A DNA stretch of 64,000 nucleotides, taken from NCBI GenBank assembly GCA_016124855.1, contig WGMX01000035.1, positions 51,371-115,370 on the forward strand, read 5' to 3'. Shown here in pieces: positions 40,322 through 47,890 of this stretch. The notes beneath the pieces were generated by a model. It made no database searches and was not told the DNA's origin. It saw only the letters and a program-made list of their open reading frames with translations. The stretch's first letter is position 1; every line of letters starts with the position of its first letter. The position numbers and the translations under genes were made by a program. This DNA is from Anaerolineaceae bacterium. GTDB taxonomy: Bacteria; Chloroflexota; Anaerolineae; Aggregatilineales; Phototrophicaceae.

Positions 40322-42124
40322 ATGAACATACGCCTCACCCCCCGCGAGTGGCGCAACGTCATTCTATTCGCGCTGCTCATCATTGTACTCACGACTTTGC
40401 CTTACGTATTCGGCTATCTCAAGCAAGACAGCCAATGGCGTTTCAGCGGCTTCCTTTTTGGTGTCGAGGATGGCAACTCTTATGTTGGCAAGATGCGTCT
40501 TGGTGCGCGTGGCATCCTCGATTTCTACCTGTTTTACACACCCGAACCTCATGATTCCGCGCCGTTGGTGTTTCTACCTTACATCCTTCCCGGTTGGTTG
40601 GTTGGACGCTTTATCGACAGTCATAATCCACTGCTATCTCAAGCACTGACCCTGATCTACCACCTGATGGGCATCGTCTTCAATCTGCTGTATATGGTCG
40701 TCCTCTATCGCTTTATCGCGGCTTTCATCAAGCAGCCCAAAACCCGCTTTCTGGCTTTGATCTTGGCTGTCCTCGGTGGCGGTTTCGGCTGGCTGATCAC
40801 CTTTTTCGGCGCAACACCTGCCGAATTTTATATTCCCGAAGGCTTTAGCTGGCTGATTGTGCTCGGCCTCCCACATCTTGCCCTAGCCCGTGCCGCTCTC
40901 CTCGGTGGCTTCCTATTTCTCTTCGGTGCCTTGAAACAAAATCCGTATCGACTATCTACCGGGGAAAATGCTATCAACACTTCTTCGTCTCTCGGTACTC
41001 GGCACTCGGTACTCGGCACTTCTTCTCCTTCCCTCAGTACTCAGTACTCAGCACTCAGTACTTCTTTCTCGGCACTCGGTACTCGGTACTCGGTACTTGC
41101 TTCGCTCTGCTGGCTCATCGTCGGCCTGACCGTCCCCTTTTACCTGCCCATCATCTACGTCATCCTCGCCACATGGGGACTTGTCCTGTGGATTGCCCAA
41201 CGTCGTTTCCCGCGCCAATTTGTCATCGCTGGCGGCATAGCGGCAGTCATCACCTTGCCCTTATTCGCCTATTTCACCTATACTTTCGCCGCCAACCCGA
41301 TCTTTGCCATTTGGTCTGCGCAAAATATTCTCCAATCGCCACCCCCGTTGGATTACGTCGCTGCTTATATTCTGCTCGTCGCCTTCGCTCTCATCGCCGT
41401 CCGCTGGCTGTGGAAACGAATTGTATTTGCTTCTAAGCCTTCTCTCGGTACTCGGTACTCGGCACTCGGTACTTTTTCCGCTCTACTTCTCTGGCCTCTC
41501 GTCGTTCCCATCCTCGTTTACCTGCCGCTCAACGTACAGCGTCGCATGGCTGAAGCCGTGATTGTGCCGCTGGCAATACTCGCTGCGGTCGGATTACGCT
41601 TTCTCAAACGTCAGCCGCGATGGAAACGCTTTTACCGTCCGGCAGTCGTCATCATGTGCATGAGCAGCACCGTTTTTCTCCTGTTCATGTTCTTTGGCGT
41701 ACTCAGTCCGTCGCGTCCCGTATTCCGTCCCACTGCCGAACTCGCCGCCCTTGATTGGTTGAACAACAACATCCCTGCCGACAGCGTGATTCTAACGGCC
41801 TTCGATACAGGCAAACTATCACCACCCACCAATATCGACACGGGTAATCTCATTCCGGCATATACCAACTTGCGTCCCTATGTCGGGCATGGCTCTGAAA
41901 CTGCCCACGCCACCGACAAAGATGCTCTCACGCGCCGCTTCTTTGCCGGTCAAATGACCACTGATGAACGCCGTGCTTTATACGCTTCGGTCAACATTCG
42001 CTACATTTTCTACGGTCCGCTCGAAAAAGTGCTGTTCACCGGCTCATCCAGTGTGCCATCATGGCAATCTGATGCCGACAAAATCTATGACACCGACGGC
42101 TATCAAATCTGGCAAATCAAATAA
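40322..42124 (+). CDS. Polytopic membrane glycosyltransferase-like protein with in-frame heptamer-array insertions
   Basis: A 600-residue membrane protein with about ten helices. The loop after helix 1 (KQDSQWRFSGFLFGVEDGNSYVGKM) carries acidic residues placed as in GT-C enzymes. The soluble C-terminus contains ELAALDWLNNNIPADSVIL. Two segments are not native-looking: about residues 224-258 (SLGTRHSVLGTSS, LSTQYSALSTS, LGTRYSVLA) and about 375-384 (SLGTRYSALGTF). Both are translated from tandem CTCGGTA-type DNA heptamers and both fall in loops between helices. The start is uncertain: ATG 40322 with GGGG upstream, or TTG 40289. The gene is flanked by 27-bp direct repeats. Confidence 0.72.
   Translation: MNIRLTPREWRNVILFALLIIVLTTLPYVFGYLKQDSQWRFSGFLFGVEDGNSYVGKMRLGARGILDFYLFYTPEPHDSAPLVFLPYILPGWLVGRFIDSHNPLLSQALTLIYHLMGIVFNLLYMVVLYRFIAAFIKQPKTRFLALILAVLGGGFGWLITFFGATPAEFYIPEGFSWLIVLGLPHLALARAALLGGFLFLFGALKQNPYRLSTGENAINTSSSLGTRHSVLGTSSPSLSTQYSALSTSFSALGTRYSVLASLCWLIVGLTVPFYLPIIYVILATWGLVLWIAQRRFPRQFVIAGGIAAVITLPLFAYFTYTFAANPIFAIWSAQNILQSPPPLDYVAAYILLVAFALIAVRWLWKRIVFASKPSLGTRYSALGTFSALLLWPLVVPILVYLPLNVQRRMAEAVIVPLAILAAVGLRFLKRQPRWKRFYRPAVVIMCMSSTVFLLFMFFGVLSPSRPVFRPTAELAALDWLNNNIPADSVILTAFDTGKLSPPTNIDTGNLIPAYTNLRPYVGHGSETAHATDKDALTRRFFAGQMTTDERRALYASVNIRYIFYGPLEKVLFTGSSSVPSWQSDADKIYDTDGYQIWQIK
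40991..41095 (+). repeat. Heptamer array (15 x 7 bp, CTCRGYA) inside a coding sequence
   Basis: Blocks of four units each (CTCGGTA/CTCGGCA, then CTCAGTA/CTCAGCA, then CTCGGCA/CTCGGTA) are separated by CTTC-type spacers that keep the 7-bp phase. The total is 105 bp, or 35 codons, so the reading frame is preserved. Confidence 0.9.
41444..41471 (+). repeat. Heptamer array (4 x 7 bp) inside the same coding sequence
   Basis: CTCGGTA, CTCGGTA, CTCGGCA, CTCGGTA, followed by CTTTTTC. It has the same strand and encoded peptide (LGTRYSA) as the larger array. Confidence 0.9.
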
Positions 42125-42143
42125 CTTAATTCTTGGTATTTAA

Positions 42144-42170
42144 CTTGGCGTTTTTGGCGACTTGGCGGTT
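42144..42170 (+). repeat. Right copy of 27-bp direct repeat flanking a glycosyltransferase gene
   Basis: CTTGGCGTT-N8-CTTGGCGGTT lies 19 bp past the stop codon, in the same orientation as the copy at 40271-40297. It is part of a widespread class of GCCAAG-type short tandem repeats. Confidence 0.65.
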
Positions 42171-42257
42171 TAATGGCCTAGAATGGTTTGCCAGCCGTAC
42201 ATCCTCTCGCTAAGATTAAGCCGTTAAAGAAACCTTTTATACTCAAGGTGATGAATT

Positions 42258-43250
42258 ATGGTTTATGTGGCTTCTGAGCAGCGCTACGAGTCGATGCAGT
42301 ATCGCCGCAGCGGACGCAGTGGATTGCAACTGCCCGCAATTTCGTTGGGGCTTTGGCACAATTTCGGCGGTGTCGATATATTGGAAAACAGCCGCGCCAT
42401 GCTGCGACGTGCCTTTGATCTGGGGATTACCCACTTTGATCTCGCCAACAACTACGGCCCGCCCGCCGGTTCTGCCGAAGAAAATTTCGGCAAAATCTTC
42501 AAAGAGGATTTTCGCCCGTACCGTGACGAACTGATTATCTCGACCAAAGCCGGTTACTACATGTGGCCGGGGCCGTATGGCGAATGGGGATCGCTCAAGT
42601 ACTTGACCGCCAGCCTCGACCAGAGTCTTAAACGGATGGGCTTGGAATACGTCGATATTTTCTACAGCCACCGTTTTGATCCCGATACTCCGCTAGAAGA
42701 AACCATGCGAGCGCTGGATCGGGCGGTGCGGCAGGGTAAAGCGCTCTACGTCGGCATCTCGTCCTATCAACCGGATAAGACCCGCGAAGCCGCTAGAATT
42801 TTACGCGAACTTGGCACACCCTGTGTTATCCACCAGCCTGTTTACAGCATCTTCAACCGCTGGACGGAGGACGGTCTGATCGCGGCATTAGACGAAACGG
42901 GCATGGGTTCAATTGTATTCTCGCCGCTGGCACAGGGTTTGCTCACCGATAAATATCTGAGCGGCATTCCCGAAGGCTCACGCGCCAGCAAGCCTCACGG
43001 TTTCCTCAAGCCCAAGCAAATTACCTTGGAACGGCAGGCACAAATCACCCGCCTCAATGCGCTTGCCCAAGCGCGTGGTCAATCACTGGCGCAGATGGCG
43101 ATTGCGTGGGTGCTTCGTCATCCGCAAACCACCTCGGCGCTCATCGGCGCAAGCACCGTCGAACAGGTCGAAGACTGCGTCGGTTCGCTCAACAATCTCG
43201 ATTTCTCTGAAGCCGAATTAAAGGAAATTGATTCCATCGCCCCGCGTTAA
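42258..43250 (+). CDS. gpr: Aldo/keto reductase, L-glyceraldehyde 3-phosphate reductase type
   Basis: A 330-residue NADPH-dependent aldo/keto reductase of the AKR14 (YghZ/Gpr) type. It aligns from the N-terminus: MQYRRSGRSGLQLPAISLGLW, DLANNYGPPAGSAEENFG with the catalytic Tyr, and FYSHRFDPDTPLEETMRALD with the active-site His. The NADPH-binding C-terminus is ALIGASTVEQVEDCVGSL. It detoxifies L-glyceraldehyde 3-phosphate and other aldehydes. AGGTG lies 8 bp before the ATG. It is monocistronic with a strong terminator. Confidence 0.88.
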   Translation: MVYVASEQRYESMQYRRSGRSGLQLPAISLGLWHNFGGVDILENSRAMLRRAFDLGITHFDLANNYGPPAGSAEENFGKIFKEDFRPYRDELIISTKAGYYMWPGPYGEWGSLKYLTASLDQSLKRMGLEYVDIFYSHRFDPDTPLEETMRALDRAVRQGKALYVGISSYQPDKTREAARILRELGTPCVIHQPVYSIFNRWTEDGLIAALDETGMGSIVFSPLAQGLLTDKYLSGIPEGSRASKPHGFLKPKQITLERQAQITRLNALAQARGQSLAQMAIAWVLRHPQTTSALIGASTVEQVEDCVGSLNNLDFSEAELKEIDSIAPR

Positions 43251-43268
43251 AAGCCAGCGACAAAATAT

Positions 43269-43296
43269 AAAAGGAGCGTGTGTGCGCTCCTTTTAC
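43269..43296 (+). terminator. Rho-independent terminator of the aldo/keto reductase gene
   Basis: AAAAGGAGCG and CGCTCCTTTT form a perfect 10-bp stem with a 6-nt loop, 18 bp beyond the stop codon. It also faces the converging reductase gene. Confidence 0.85.
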
Positions 43297-43316
43297 TAAC
43301 CGTGCAAAACATCGGC

Positions 43317-43850
43317 TTATTCCGGCGCGTAAACCAGCCCCAGAACCCCACTGAAGTTACGTGAACTCAACAGCTTCAGGACAATGGGGTGATCCTCGTT
43401 GAACAGCCGCTTACCGGTAGCCAACACTACTGGATACATAAGCAAACGGAGTTCATCCACCAGCTGGTTTTGCATCAGTGTTTGCGCTAATGTCGCACTA
43501 CCGTGAACCACGATGTTGGGGCCATCCTGCTGTTTGAGTTTAGTGATTTCTTCCATAACGTTGCCTTTGATGATGACCGAGTTGTTCCATTCTGCCTTGT
43601 CTAACATACTTGTCACCACATACTTGCGCGTACCGTTAAAGTAGGCCGCACCCGGGTCTTCATCCTTGCGATTGGGCCAAGCGGCTGCAAACCCTTGATA
43701 CGTTACCCGTCCAAGCAGCAAGTCTTCGTTAGCGGATGTCTCCTCGGCCTTAAAACCGGCAATTTCGTCATTCCAGTACTTGAACGTCCACTTCGGGTCT
43801 TCTATCACGCCATCCAATGAAATGAACTCGGTGACGATGATTTTACGCAT
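43317..43850 (-). CDS. Dihydrofolate reductase/RibD C-terminal-like protein, copy 1
   Basis: A 177-residue protein of the RibD C-terminal/DHFR-like family (MRKIIVTEFISLDGVIEDPKW, LLLGRVTYQGFAAAWP, IVVHGSATLAQTLMQNQLVDELRLLMYPVVLATGKRLF). It has a NADPH-binding fold; true folate reduction is unlikely, and the substrate is unknown. GGAG lies 6 bp upstream. It is the last gene of a long minus-strand run, preceded by an AraC regulator. Two relatives lie at 47.2 and 57.1 kb. Confidence 0.85.
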   Translation of the reverse strand: MRKIIVTEFISLDGVIEDPKWTFKYWNDEIAGFKAEETSANEDLLLGRVTYQGFAAAWPNRKDEDPGAAYFNGTRKYVVTSMLDKAEWNNSVIIKGNVMEEITKLKQQDGPNIVVHGSATLAQTLMQNQLVDELRLLMYPVVLATGKRLFNEDHPIVLKLLSSRNFSGVLGLVYAPE

Positions 43851-43947
43851 GAGATGCTCCTGTTATTTAGTCAAATAGGTGTGTTGTTCTACTCAATGAA
43901 TACATCATAATCTGACTCAACGATAGGGTCTTGGAAAAAAACGACAC

Positions 43948-44625
43948 TTATTCAGCCTGTGTTTTTTGGAGGATTTGTGCGGGGGTTTGACCGATGAAGT
44001 ATTTAAGAGAATTTGTCAGGTGTGATTGGTCAAAGTAGCCCAAATCGTAAGTCGTATCCATAATGGATGTGCCTTTTTGCAGCATCGCCAGCGCTTGATG
44101 GGCGCGTCGGATTTGCTGAACAGTTTTGAAGGTCAGACCTGTTGAACGTAAGAAACGCCGCTGTACCGAACGTAACGAGAGATCGGGCAATTCGCCCTTA
44201 AGCGCGGATTCGACCACTGGTTCATGCGCAAGAATTCCATCCCTGACCAAGTTTTCGATAAAGGTATCCGCGTTATCGAATGTTGGAATTTCCCACGCCT
44301 CACCATGCAACCACACCGATTTACTGCTGGCTTCCGGCAGTTCAATGCCACCGTTTAGCAGGTCACTGGCGGGCAAGGGCACCATGAAAGAACCCATTTT
44401 GAGGATAATACCGAAGAACTCAGCATCAGATGGAATGCCGGCAATTCGCGACTGGGTTTCTGGCCCACGCACGGTTATCCACGTTTTGCCCTCTTGTTTG
44501 GTCACCACGATTTCCATGTTCGTCCCGGCCATCGAGGTAAACGAACCACCGCCTGCGTGTTGGGTACGCCAAATGCCCTCTACCAAAGCGGAGTTTGAAG
44601 GACGGGAGTCGAAAACAAATGTCAT
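43948..44625 (-). CDS. AraC family regulator, copy 1
   Basis: A 225-residue regulator. The N-terminal sensing domain (MTFVFDSRPSNSALVEGIWRT...SFTSMAGTNMEIVVTKQ) is of the type found in many two-domain AraC proteins. The C-terminal HTH pair is visible: LSLRSVQRRFLRSTGLTFKTVQQIRRAHQALAMLQKG and DTTYDLGYFDQSHLTNSLKYFIGQTPAQIL. The start is placed at this ATG because the upstream frame overlaps the DUF2277 gene, which ends 7 bp before. It probably controls neighbouring reductase and hydrolase genes. Confidence 0.88.
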   Translation of the reverse strand: MTFVFDSRPSNSALVEGIWRTQHAGGGSFTSMAGTNMEIVVTKQEGKTWITVRGPETQSRIAGIPSDAEFFGIILKMGSFMVPLPASDLLNGGIELPEASSKSVWLHGEAWEIPTFDNADTFIENLVRDGILAHEPVVESALKGELPDLSLRSVQRRFLRSTGLTFKTVQQIRRAHQALAMLQKGTSIMDTTYDLGYFDQSHLTNSLKYFIGQTPAQILQKTQAE

Positions 44626-44632
44626 GAGCAGA

Positions 44633-44908
44633 CTAGCCCGTTTTGGCGAAGCGCACTGCTGATCGAGCGCGTAATTTAGCCACTTCTTCCTCACGGTTCT
44701 TAGGTGGGGCATTGGTTTCGAGTGAGCGCAGGAGAACGGTTGAAACCATCGTAATTTGCTCAACCGCCGCGTTAAAGGCGGCTTCGTTGGCTTTGGAGGG
44801 TTTGTTGAAGCCCGTGACTTTGCGCACATATTGCAAGGCCGCTGCACGAACTTCATCCTCAGTCACAACCGGTTCGAAGTTAAACAGGTTTTTGATATTT
44901 CGGCACAT
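44633..44908 (-). CDS. DUF2277 family protein
   Basis: A 91-residue protein beginning MCRNIKNLFNFEPVVTEDEVRAAALQYVRKVTGFNKPS, the hallmark of DUF2277, and continuing with a helical stretch to a basic C-terminus (RARSAVRFAKTG). Its function is unknown; the family often sits beside AraC or DHFR-like genes in actinobacteria and Chloroflexota, as I recall. It is located 7 bp upstream of an AraC gene on the same strand, so the two are probably co-translated. Confidence 0.85.
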   Translation of the reverse strand: MCRNIKNLFNFEPVVTEDEVRAAALQYVRKVTGFNKPSKANEAAFNAAVEQITMVSTVLLRSLETNAPPKNREEEVAKLRARSAVRFAKTG

Positions 44909-45033
44909 AGAGAAGCGTTCCTTTTCTCACCAAACCAAGCCTATTACCAAAGCGATATTGGGTTGCTCAAACCAATCAATTATAGGCTTTTTTCGGCTAA
45001 AAATCAACGAACGCATTTTCTAGATGGAGGTAG

Positions 45034-45053
45034 GGGCGCAAGGCTTTGCGCCC
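45034..45053. repeat. Intergenic palindrome downstream of the YdeI/DUF1905 gene
   Basis: GGGCGCAA-ggct-TTGCGCCC, preceded by TAG, lies about 20 bp past the stop of the minus-strand gene. It is a member of the post-stop palindrome family described for this window. Confidence 0.65.
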
Positions 45054-45073
45054 TGACTTGGGCGGCGTAATCT

Positions 45074-45511
45074 TTACCCTAACTGCTCGACGATTTTGGC
45101 GATGCGTCGTTCGCGAGTCTCTTGCGTTTTGGCATCGTTTACCTGTCGCACAAATTCTTTGCGCTTGGACGGCGCGGAGGCATGAAAGGCTTCAGTCGCG
45201 CCCGGTTTGGCGGCTAAGGCAGCAGCCAAATCTTCAGGCAGGTCATAGACGCGCGGTTCGGTATCCAGATCAAGCGTCACATCCACTTCATCACCGGCCT
45301 TAACCCCGACAATCGCCCGATTCTCCGCGCTAACCCCCACCATATAAGCGCCACCCATCACTGCGACCGTGCTGCGGTAGCTCTTGCCGTTGATCGTGAC
45401 CTTGACGGCGGGTTTTTTACCCGCGTTTAGACTTTCCACCACTTCCGGTGGAATTTTAATTCCGGCTGTTGTGCCCCCACTGCTAAGAATCGTGGTGTGA
45501 AATGTAGGCAT
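45074..45511 (-). CDS. DUF1905 / YdeI-type (OmpD-associated family) protein
   Basis: A 145-residue protein: an N-terminal DUF1905 beta-barrel (FHTTILSSGGTTAGIKIPPEVVESLNAG ... YRSTVAVMGGAYMVGVSAENRAIVGVKAGDEVDVTLDLD) and a C-terminal YdeI helical domain (LAAALAAKPGATEAFHASAPSKRKEFVRQVNDAKTQETRERRI). Its function is unknown. The start MPTFHTT is chosen because GGAG stands 8 bp upstream. It is in the run of minus-strand genes between DUF1801 and DUF2277. Confidence 0.86.
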   Translation of the reverse strand: MPTFHTTILSSGGTTAGIKIPPEVVESLNAGKKPAVKVTINGKSYRSTVAVMGGAYMVGVSAENRAIVGVKAGDEVDVTLDLDTEPRVYDLPEDLAAALAAKPGATEAFHASAPSKRKEFVRQVNDAKTQETRERRIAKIVEQLG

Positions 45512-45536
45512 GTTATGCACTCCTTTTTTCAGTGGT

Positions 45537-45890
45537 TTATGCACTCGCGGCCTGCTTGAGCAGTTTGGCAAGTACATCGTAGTCAACAGGTTGTCCTTTG
45601 AGGATTTTAACCGTTTTTCGTTCTGGCGGGCCAGCCTCGAAGAAACCGTCCGGCCCTTCAATGCCTTCGGCGTTGAAGATGGTGAACGTCACCCAACCTT
45701 TAGCTGTGCCTAGAACCGCCGCGTATTTACCACTTTTCAGAAAATGAGGCTTGCCGTACTGGATGCGTTCGCTGACATCGGGAATATTCTTATTCGCGAT
45801 TTGGCGCAGGCGATTGCTAACCTCAACCTGCCATTCTTGACCCGCTTTGCTGTTCAAGTTGTTGATGAAATCAGTCACGTCTTGGTTCAT
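45537..45890 (-). CDS. DUF1801 domain protein
   Basis: A 117-residue protein of the DUF1801 fold: DVTDFINNLNSKAGQEWQVEVSNRLRQIANKNIPDVSERIQYGKPHFLK, followed by YAAVLGTAKGWVTFTIFNAEGIEGPDGFFEAGPPERKTVKILKG. DUF1801 proteins are small and of unknown function. The start with AAGGAA 9 bp upstream is chosen over a longer frame. It is 25 bp upstream of the YdeI-like gene. Confidence 0.82.
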   Translation of the reverse strand: MNQDVTDFINNLNSKAGQEWQVEVSNRLRQIANKNIPDVSERIQYGKPHFLKSGKYAAVLGTAKGWVTFTIFNAEGIEGPDGFFEAGPPERKTVKILKGQPVDYDVLAKLLKQAASA

Positions 45891-45934
45891 GTTCTTGTGA
45901 TTCCTTACTAGCTGCTCAAAATGGCTCATCGTAG

Positions 45935-45956
45935 GGGAGCATCTATGGGTGCTCCC
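45935..45956. repeat. Intergenic palindrome downstream of an alpha/beta hydrolase gene
   Basis: GTAGGGGAGCA followed by TGCTCCC (7-bp arms GGGAGCA/TGCTCCC, 8-nt loop) lies about 30 bp past the hydrolase stop codon. It is of the same general form as the palindromes at 45.0 and 54.0 kb. Confidence 0.55.
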
Positions 45957-45984
45957 ACTTTAAATGGTTATGAATTTGGATTGC

Positions 45985-46761
45985 TTACCCCAAAAACTCG
46001 GTGATGGCAGCCCCAAGCACAGCACCATCAACATTGTGCTGCTGACCTTCTAAGGTGCGGCGTGTTCCATTGGGGAGATTTTTCTGGATAGCGTCCGCTG
46101 TTTCGTGCATGAATGGGAAACTCGCCCCACCAGCTAGGATCAGTGTTGGCATACTGAGATCAGCGACTTTACCCTCCGGCAGCGAATAATCACCCATAAC
46201 CGTCGCATCATAAGATAGGGTATGCGCAATCGCTTCTTGGGCAGGCCACCACGGTGAACTCTTGGCCTGCGCCACGAATTCTGGTGGCAAGCCCACCACC
46301 TTCGCCATAAAGTGTTCAGCAGCCTCGCTGCGCTTTCCCTGCGCGATGAAATCCCTAAATATCTGAGCAGTGTTGGCTGCGGGGCGCATCGCCGGATTCA
46401 TAATGTAGGGCGGTTCCCACAAAACCAACTTGGTGACTTTGGTTGGCAGTTTACGAGCCGCTTCCAATGCTAGTGCCGCGCCGGATGAACTGCCGTACAA
46501 ATAAGCTGTTCCACCTGCCGCATCAATCACCGCTTCAATATCTTCAATCTCGCGCTCAACCGCGTAAGGTTGGGTGTCGCCACTTTTGCCACGCCCACGA
46601 CGATCATAATTGTAAACCGTATAATGCGATGCTAAGGCTTCGGCGAGTGAGGCGTTCGAACCTTTATCCACTGAACCACCGCTGACCAGAACGACGGGCT
46701 TGCCTGCCCCTAACTTATCAAAGGTAATGATCGTCCCGTCTTTTGAAGTTACACTTTCCAT
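45985..46761 (-). CDS. Alpha/beta hydrolase, paralogue A
   Basis: A 258-residue cytoplasmic alpha/beta hydrolase. Seen: DGTIITFDKLGAGKPVVLVSGG (oxyanion region), YNYDRRGRGKSGDT, nucleophile elbow GSSSGAAL, an acid near PTLILAGGASFPF, and the catalytic His in GQQHNVDGA. The stretch TQPYAVEREIEDIEAVIDAAGG is shared almost exactly with the hydrolases at 54.1 and 55.0 kb, showing recent duplication. The substrate is unknown. GGAT precedes the start. Confidence 0.85.
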   Translation of the reverse strand: MESVTSKDGTIITFDKLGAGKPVVLVSGGSVDKGSNASLAEALASHYTVYNYDRRGRGKSGDTQPYAVEREIEDIEAVIDAAGGTAYLYGSSSGAALALEAARKLPTKVTKLVLWEPPYIMNPAMRPAANTAQIFRDFIAQGKRSEAAEHFMAKVVGLPPEFVAQAKSSPWWPAQEAIAHTLSYDATVMGDYSLPEGKVADLSMPTLILAGGASFPFMHETADAIQKNLPNGTRRTLEGQQHNVDGAVLGAAITEFLG

Positions 46762-46777
46762 GTTTTTATCCTTTTAT

Positions 46778-47194
46778 CTAACGCTCGTTAATATCTGTGA
46801 GTACAGGTTTAATATCGACAATCGGTGTTCCATCAATGGCTTCAATTGGTTCGACTTTCAACCATACGTCGCCAACTTCGACAACTGAAACACGGTGTAG
46901 ACCGATGGGATTCGGACGGTCCGGCGAACGGGTTGCGAATACACCCATTAGTGGATTGTTCGGGCTGCCGCGCGGATGCACCTGAAGAACATCCCGCTGA
47001 CTTCGATGCAGCCACGTTAGAATGATCAACTCATCACCAGCTTTGATGCCCATCAACCCGTCTGCGACTTTGGCATCCAGTTCCAGCAATGCTTGGAAAC
47101 CGCCTTCGTCACCTTGTCGGGGTGCGTCCCTAAGATCAACCAGTGCGGAACGAATGACACCAATCGGTTCAAACGTGTAGTTGAATTCGCTCAT
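46778..47194 (-). CDS. trmO: tRNA (N6-threonylcarbamoyladenosine37-N6)-methyltransferase TrmO family
   Basis: A 138-residue TsaA/TrmO-fold protein that, in its characterised members, adds a methyl group to t6A37 of tRNA using S-adenosylmethionine. The family motifs are clear: FEPIGVIRSALVDLRDAPRQG, ILTWLHRSQRDVLQVHPRG and the signature GVFATRSPDRPNPIGLHRVSVVEV. The C-terminal domain of larger TrmO proteins is absent, as in many short homologues. It is 5 bp downstream of the DHFR-like gene, so the two are probably coupled. Confidence 0.85.
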   Translation of the reverse strand: MSEFNYTFEPIGVIRSALVDLRDAPRQGDEGGFQALLELDAKVADGLMGIKAGDELIILTWLHRSQRDVLQVHPRGSPNNPLMGVFATRSPDRPNPIGLHRVSVVEVGDVWLKVEPIEAIDGTPIVDIKPVLTDINER

Positions 47195-47199
47195 CCGAC

Positions 47200-47781
47200 T
47201 CAGGCTTTCTTATCCGGTTGCAGAGTCAAGATTGTCATGCCCGCTTTGTATGTTTTCGAGCTAACAGGCTTCAAAATTTTGGTGTCTCCACCTTCTTTGA
47301 ACAGCCGTTTGCCTACACCCAGAACAACTGGACAAATCAGCAAGTCCAGTTCATCAAGCAGGTTTAGCTGCAGTAAGGACGAAACCAAGGTGCCGCTGCC
47401 TACGATGGAAATATCCTTGCCGGGTTGGTTCTTCAGGTTGTTAATGGCAGTAGTGAGATCGCCTTTTAAGAGGCTTGAATTTTTCCAATCAGTTTTATCC
47501 AAGGTCGTTGAAACCACATACTTGGTCTGATTATTCATAGCGCTGGCAATTGGATTTTCATCGCCTAAAGGCCCCCAATAAGCGGCGAAATCTTGATAGG
47601 TTTTGCGTCCCAAGAGCATTGCATCACTTGCAGCCATGCCGCTCATGATAAACCCGCCGACTTCTTCATCGGTGAAGGGCATCGACCAACCGCGCTTGTC
47701 CGGGAGGGTTGTATCCCCTTCGCCGGGTGCTTCATAAACACCGTCTAATGTGATGAAAATGCCTGCCGTTAGCTTTCGCAT
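47200..47781 (-). CDS. Dihydrofolate reductase/RibD C-terminal-like protein, copy 2
   Basis: A 193-residue reductase-fold protein: MRKLTAGIFITLDGVYEAPGEGD, AMLLGRKTYQDFAAYW, KYVVSTTLDKTDWKNSSLL and ISIVGSGTLVSSLLQLNLLDELDLLICPVVLGVGKRLF. It is of the same family as the genes at 43.3 and 57.1 kb but clearly diverged. It presumably uses NADPH; the substrate is unknown. A GAGGA site precedes the ATG. It is downstream of the secreted hydrolase and upstream of trmO in one run. Confidence 0.85.
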   Translation of the reverse strand: MRKLTAGIFITLDGVYEAPGEGDTTLPDKRGWSMPFTDEEVGGFIMSGMAASDAMLLGRKTYQDFAAYWGPLGDENPIASAMNNQTKYVVSTTLDKTDWKNSSLLKGDLTTAINNLKNQPGKDISIVGSGTLVSSLLQLNLLDELDLLICPVVLGVGKRLFKEGGDTKILKPVSSKTYKAGMTILTLQPDKKA

Positions 47782-47890
47782 GATTGTTTTCCTCGCGCGG
47801 TTAGTTGAACTATCCTAATCGTATAACATTCGCAGAATAGTGTATTGTACAGAAACGACATGCCCTTAAGAGTCGGGTTAGCGGCTTGGT

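Noticed and set aside
40991..41471. CRISPR-like array
   Set aside because: The repeat unit is 7 bp with no unique spacers and lies inside a coding frame; no cas genes are present.
43948..44856. AraC gene with a longer N-terminus
   Set aside because: The extension overlaps the whole DUF2277 gene in another frame and has no family similarity; the start at 44625 fits.
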